From assembly GCA_000507305.1 (NCBI GenBank), contig DF241589.1, positions 1 to 64,000 of the forward strand: a stretch of DNA of 64,000 nucleotides. Direction: 5' to 3'. This stretch comes from Breviolum minutum Mf 1.05b.01 (Eukaryota > Sar > Dinophyceae > Suessiales > Symbiodiniaceae). Under the pieces are notes generated by a model. That model worked only from the letters and a program-made list of their open reading frames with translations, was not told the origin of the DNA and did no database searches. Of this stretch, positions 62,128-64,000 are shown piece after piece (within the stretch, counting starts at the first letter, position 1; each line of letters begins with the position of its first letter). Position numbers and translations under genes: made by a program.

Positions 62128-64000
62128 ATGAAATTCTCTGCCTTGGCGGTGTTGATTTGCGCCCTCCTTAAAGGTACCTTGGCTGCGTGCTTTGATTGCA
62201 ACTTCAAAATATCGCTTGTATAAGCCCGAGTCAGTGTATAAGCAACTTCAAGATTTCAACCTTTCATGTTTATGGAACAGTTTTTTATTCGAGTCAGTGC
62301 GTGTGTTTGCGCGCACAAGGTTTTGGAGAGGTTGAGGATCGCAATGGCCTGCATTTGCTTGAGCTCTGTGCAGGGGAGGCTCGATTGAGCGCCGTTGCTG
62401 CAGAGTACTCGATGCGAAGTTTGCCTGTGGATGATCCTTGCTAGCATTAAAGTTGTAGCCTTCACTTGTGCAGTTTTTGTTTTTGTGCAAATGCTTTTTT
62501 CTTCATTTGCACATGTGCCACACAACCGCGATCATCAGGTCCGCTACAGCAGGCACATGGACATTCTTACAGCAGCCGGCTTCCTGGTCATGCTTCAAGC
62601 TATACGCCGCCTATATGCCCCTGGGCTTCACGACTTGTATGTTTAAAGAAACTCCTTGCGATGTTTGTGATATATGTCTACTTCTTGGTTATTGGGCATC
62701 ATGTTTGCAGGCTGGAGCCCATGTAGTTGGTGGCCCACCTTGTAACAGCTGGGTGTGGCTCTCGCGCGGATCCACTAAAAGGTGCCGACTCCGCCCACAG
62801 GGCTGCAAGCGGCATCCAGGCGTACGAAAGTCGAACAAACTAGCCCGGCGCCTGCTGTACCTGCACCTTGCTTCAACAAATAGGAATGATGACACCCCAT
62901 GTATGCGCATGTGATATATTTCCTCTTTGTTTTGTTGCTTGCATTCCGGTCTTAACCTTTGATCCTCGAGGCTGGAAGCAGCTCACAAGCGCGGTTGCTT
63001 TTGGACAATTGAGCAGCCGCGCACATCCCTCCTGGCCCTGTACCGACCCTTCAAGGAAGAGTTGCAGTTCCTTTTGTGATTTCTGGGTACTATATATCTT
63101 TCCTCATTATAGTACCTATAGACTATAGACCTTTTGAAATTTGCCAGGAGACGATCAGGAGGCACAAGGCAAAGTTTGTTTACTTTCCCATGGGTGCTTT
63201 TGGCGCCTCAACAGTGAACCTTGTTGGCATAAATGTTTTTGTCAGTGGTAAAAAGAAAATCAGAAGCTCATTTCTGGTTCTGCAAGTTTGTACGTTTGAA
63301 TTGAAGTGAGGAAGCAGACGGTATTGATAAGGACTGCTCCATGGCTGGCTGAATTGGGGGAGGCTACATTGACGGCGCAGCGCAGGCTAGGGAAGCTTGT
63401 GTGCATGTGCATGCGCCCTCAATCTTTTTGCCTTTCATCTAATTCAGTAGCCTCCCTAAAACTTGCCTAAATCCAATATCCCAGGATGGAGCTGGAGCTT
63501 TTGAAGTCAAAAGTGCGAATGGTTCGCCGATATAAAGATCGAAAAGGACATCGCAAAGTGGTTTGAAGCTCAGTGCTCTCATTTTTCATTCTGATGGAAA
63601 CTCAAAAATATGTGTGTTTTGTGTAGGGAGCTCTAGTATATAAACGAATTGTTCCTGAGACTGGTGGCCGTGACCTTCGCAAATCCCAAGTCTATCCGTG
63701 GCAGTTTTGTTACAAAGCAACTTGGCTGCAACAATTTCGGGGTTTAGCTGTTTACTCTGGGGCACATTTGGAACGTGGTCGGTTATTTCAATGAAACACC
63801 GGGAATTTAAAAGATAAATAAACGGTCTATCTTTAGCCGTGGCCATTTATTTGCAGGTAACAACGTTTCAATTTATCTACTTTTGACTGTTATCGTTCAA
63901 CGCATTTTGAATTTGAAACCTGTTCCTGAGTTTTAGGTGGTGGAAAAGCACAATGCCTATCTGAAGAGTCTGACCACACCGCTTTCAGTGCCGAGCGACT
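62128..64000 (+). CDS. PPC/EQP-motif protein of a dinoflagellate-typical family, multi-exon, cut by window end
   Basis: The first exon, 62128-62173, encodes MKFSALAVLICALLKG, a likely signal or membrane start. Then 62320-~62427 (GLHLLELCAGEARLSAVAAE), 62539-62640 (MDILTAAGFLVMLQAIRRLY), 62711-62853 (GAHVVGGPPCNSWVWLSRGS, RHPGVRKSNKLARRL), 62971-~63075 (GCFWTIEQPRTSLLALYRPF), 63148-~63210 (KFVYFPMGAFGAST), 63311-63394 (KQTVLIRTAPWLAELGEAT), 63485-63557 (RMVRRYKDRKGHRK), 63627-~63749 (GRDLRKSQVYPWQF) and 63937 to the edge. I recognise this motif order from many uncharacterised dinoflagellate proteins. ELCAGEARLS, GPPC and IEQP resemble, in order, motifs I, IV and VI of C5-cytosine methyltransferases, so a divergent SAM-binding enzyme is possible but unproven. 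Two junctions need GC and one GA donors. Confidence 0.7.

Noticed and set aside
1-64000. tRNA or rRNA genes
   Set aside because: No cloverleaf with the conserved GGTTCRA-type loop or rRNA core sequence was noticed, though a tool search was not possible.

Overview
The window reads as nuclear DNA of a dinoflagellate, most likely a Suessiales/Symbiodiniaceae-type genome. This rests on three things: a gene at 17117-18082 with a ubiquitin-like start followed by near-identical RCC1-type repeats (AILEDGSVVTWG), which I recognise as a hugely expanded dinoflagellate family; a gene at the right end of a dinoflagellate-typical family (PPCNSWVW, WTIEQPRTSLL, TAPWL); and many small exons whose donors are GC or GA as well as GT. 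No species is claimed. One assembly gap (54989-55427) and one lone N (14348) are present.

Layout. Positions 1-2700 hold a leftward gene of unknown function. From about 3.8 kb to 52 kb the DNA is packed with short (80-170 bp) palindromic, MITE-like elements of about ten families, here called A to L (no family J is used). Family A has ends CTAGTTGGTGGTTTCAA / TTTGAAACCACCACCTAG, with about 30 copies. Family B has ends TACACCCCTGAAAACTAAC / GTTAGTTTTCAGGGGTGTA. Family C has ends GGATCATCCCATGACTTG / GATGATCCTCCAAG. Small coding exons sit between these elements, mostly on the minus strand: the RCC1-repeat protein, a nucleotidyltransferase-fold protein, a zinc-ribbon protein, a protein-kinase remnant and several unrecognised proteins. 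Positions 52.6-55.4 kb hold three different tandem arrays and the gap. To the right (55.4-64 kb) the palindromic families disappear and genes run rightwards: a tyrosine-recombinase-like exon, a gene of about 20 exons, a small proline-rich protein, and the PPC/EQP-motif gene cut by the window end.

Main result. Where exons could be rebuilt by matching reading phase, the intron edges often coincide with the ends of these palindromic elements. At 51239-51361 a whole family B element is the intron, GT to AG, with phases matching on both sides. Family A copies supply the next donor and a later acceptor of the same gene. Similar arrangements appear at 35.8-36.1, 34.4-34.7, 24.5 and 6.4-6.5 kb. This is the behaviour expected of introners (transposons that create introns). 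Here several unrelated families appear to do it side by side, with target duplications from 4 to 18 bp.

Exon models come from reading frames, phases and splice-site bases only. No transcript or database search was available, and several frames are broken, by base errors or decay.
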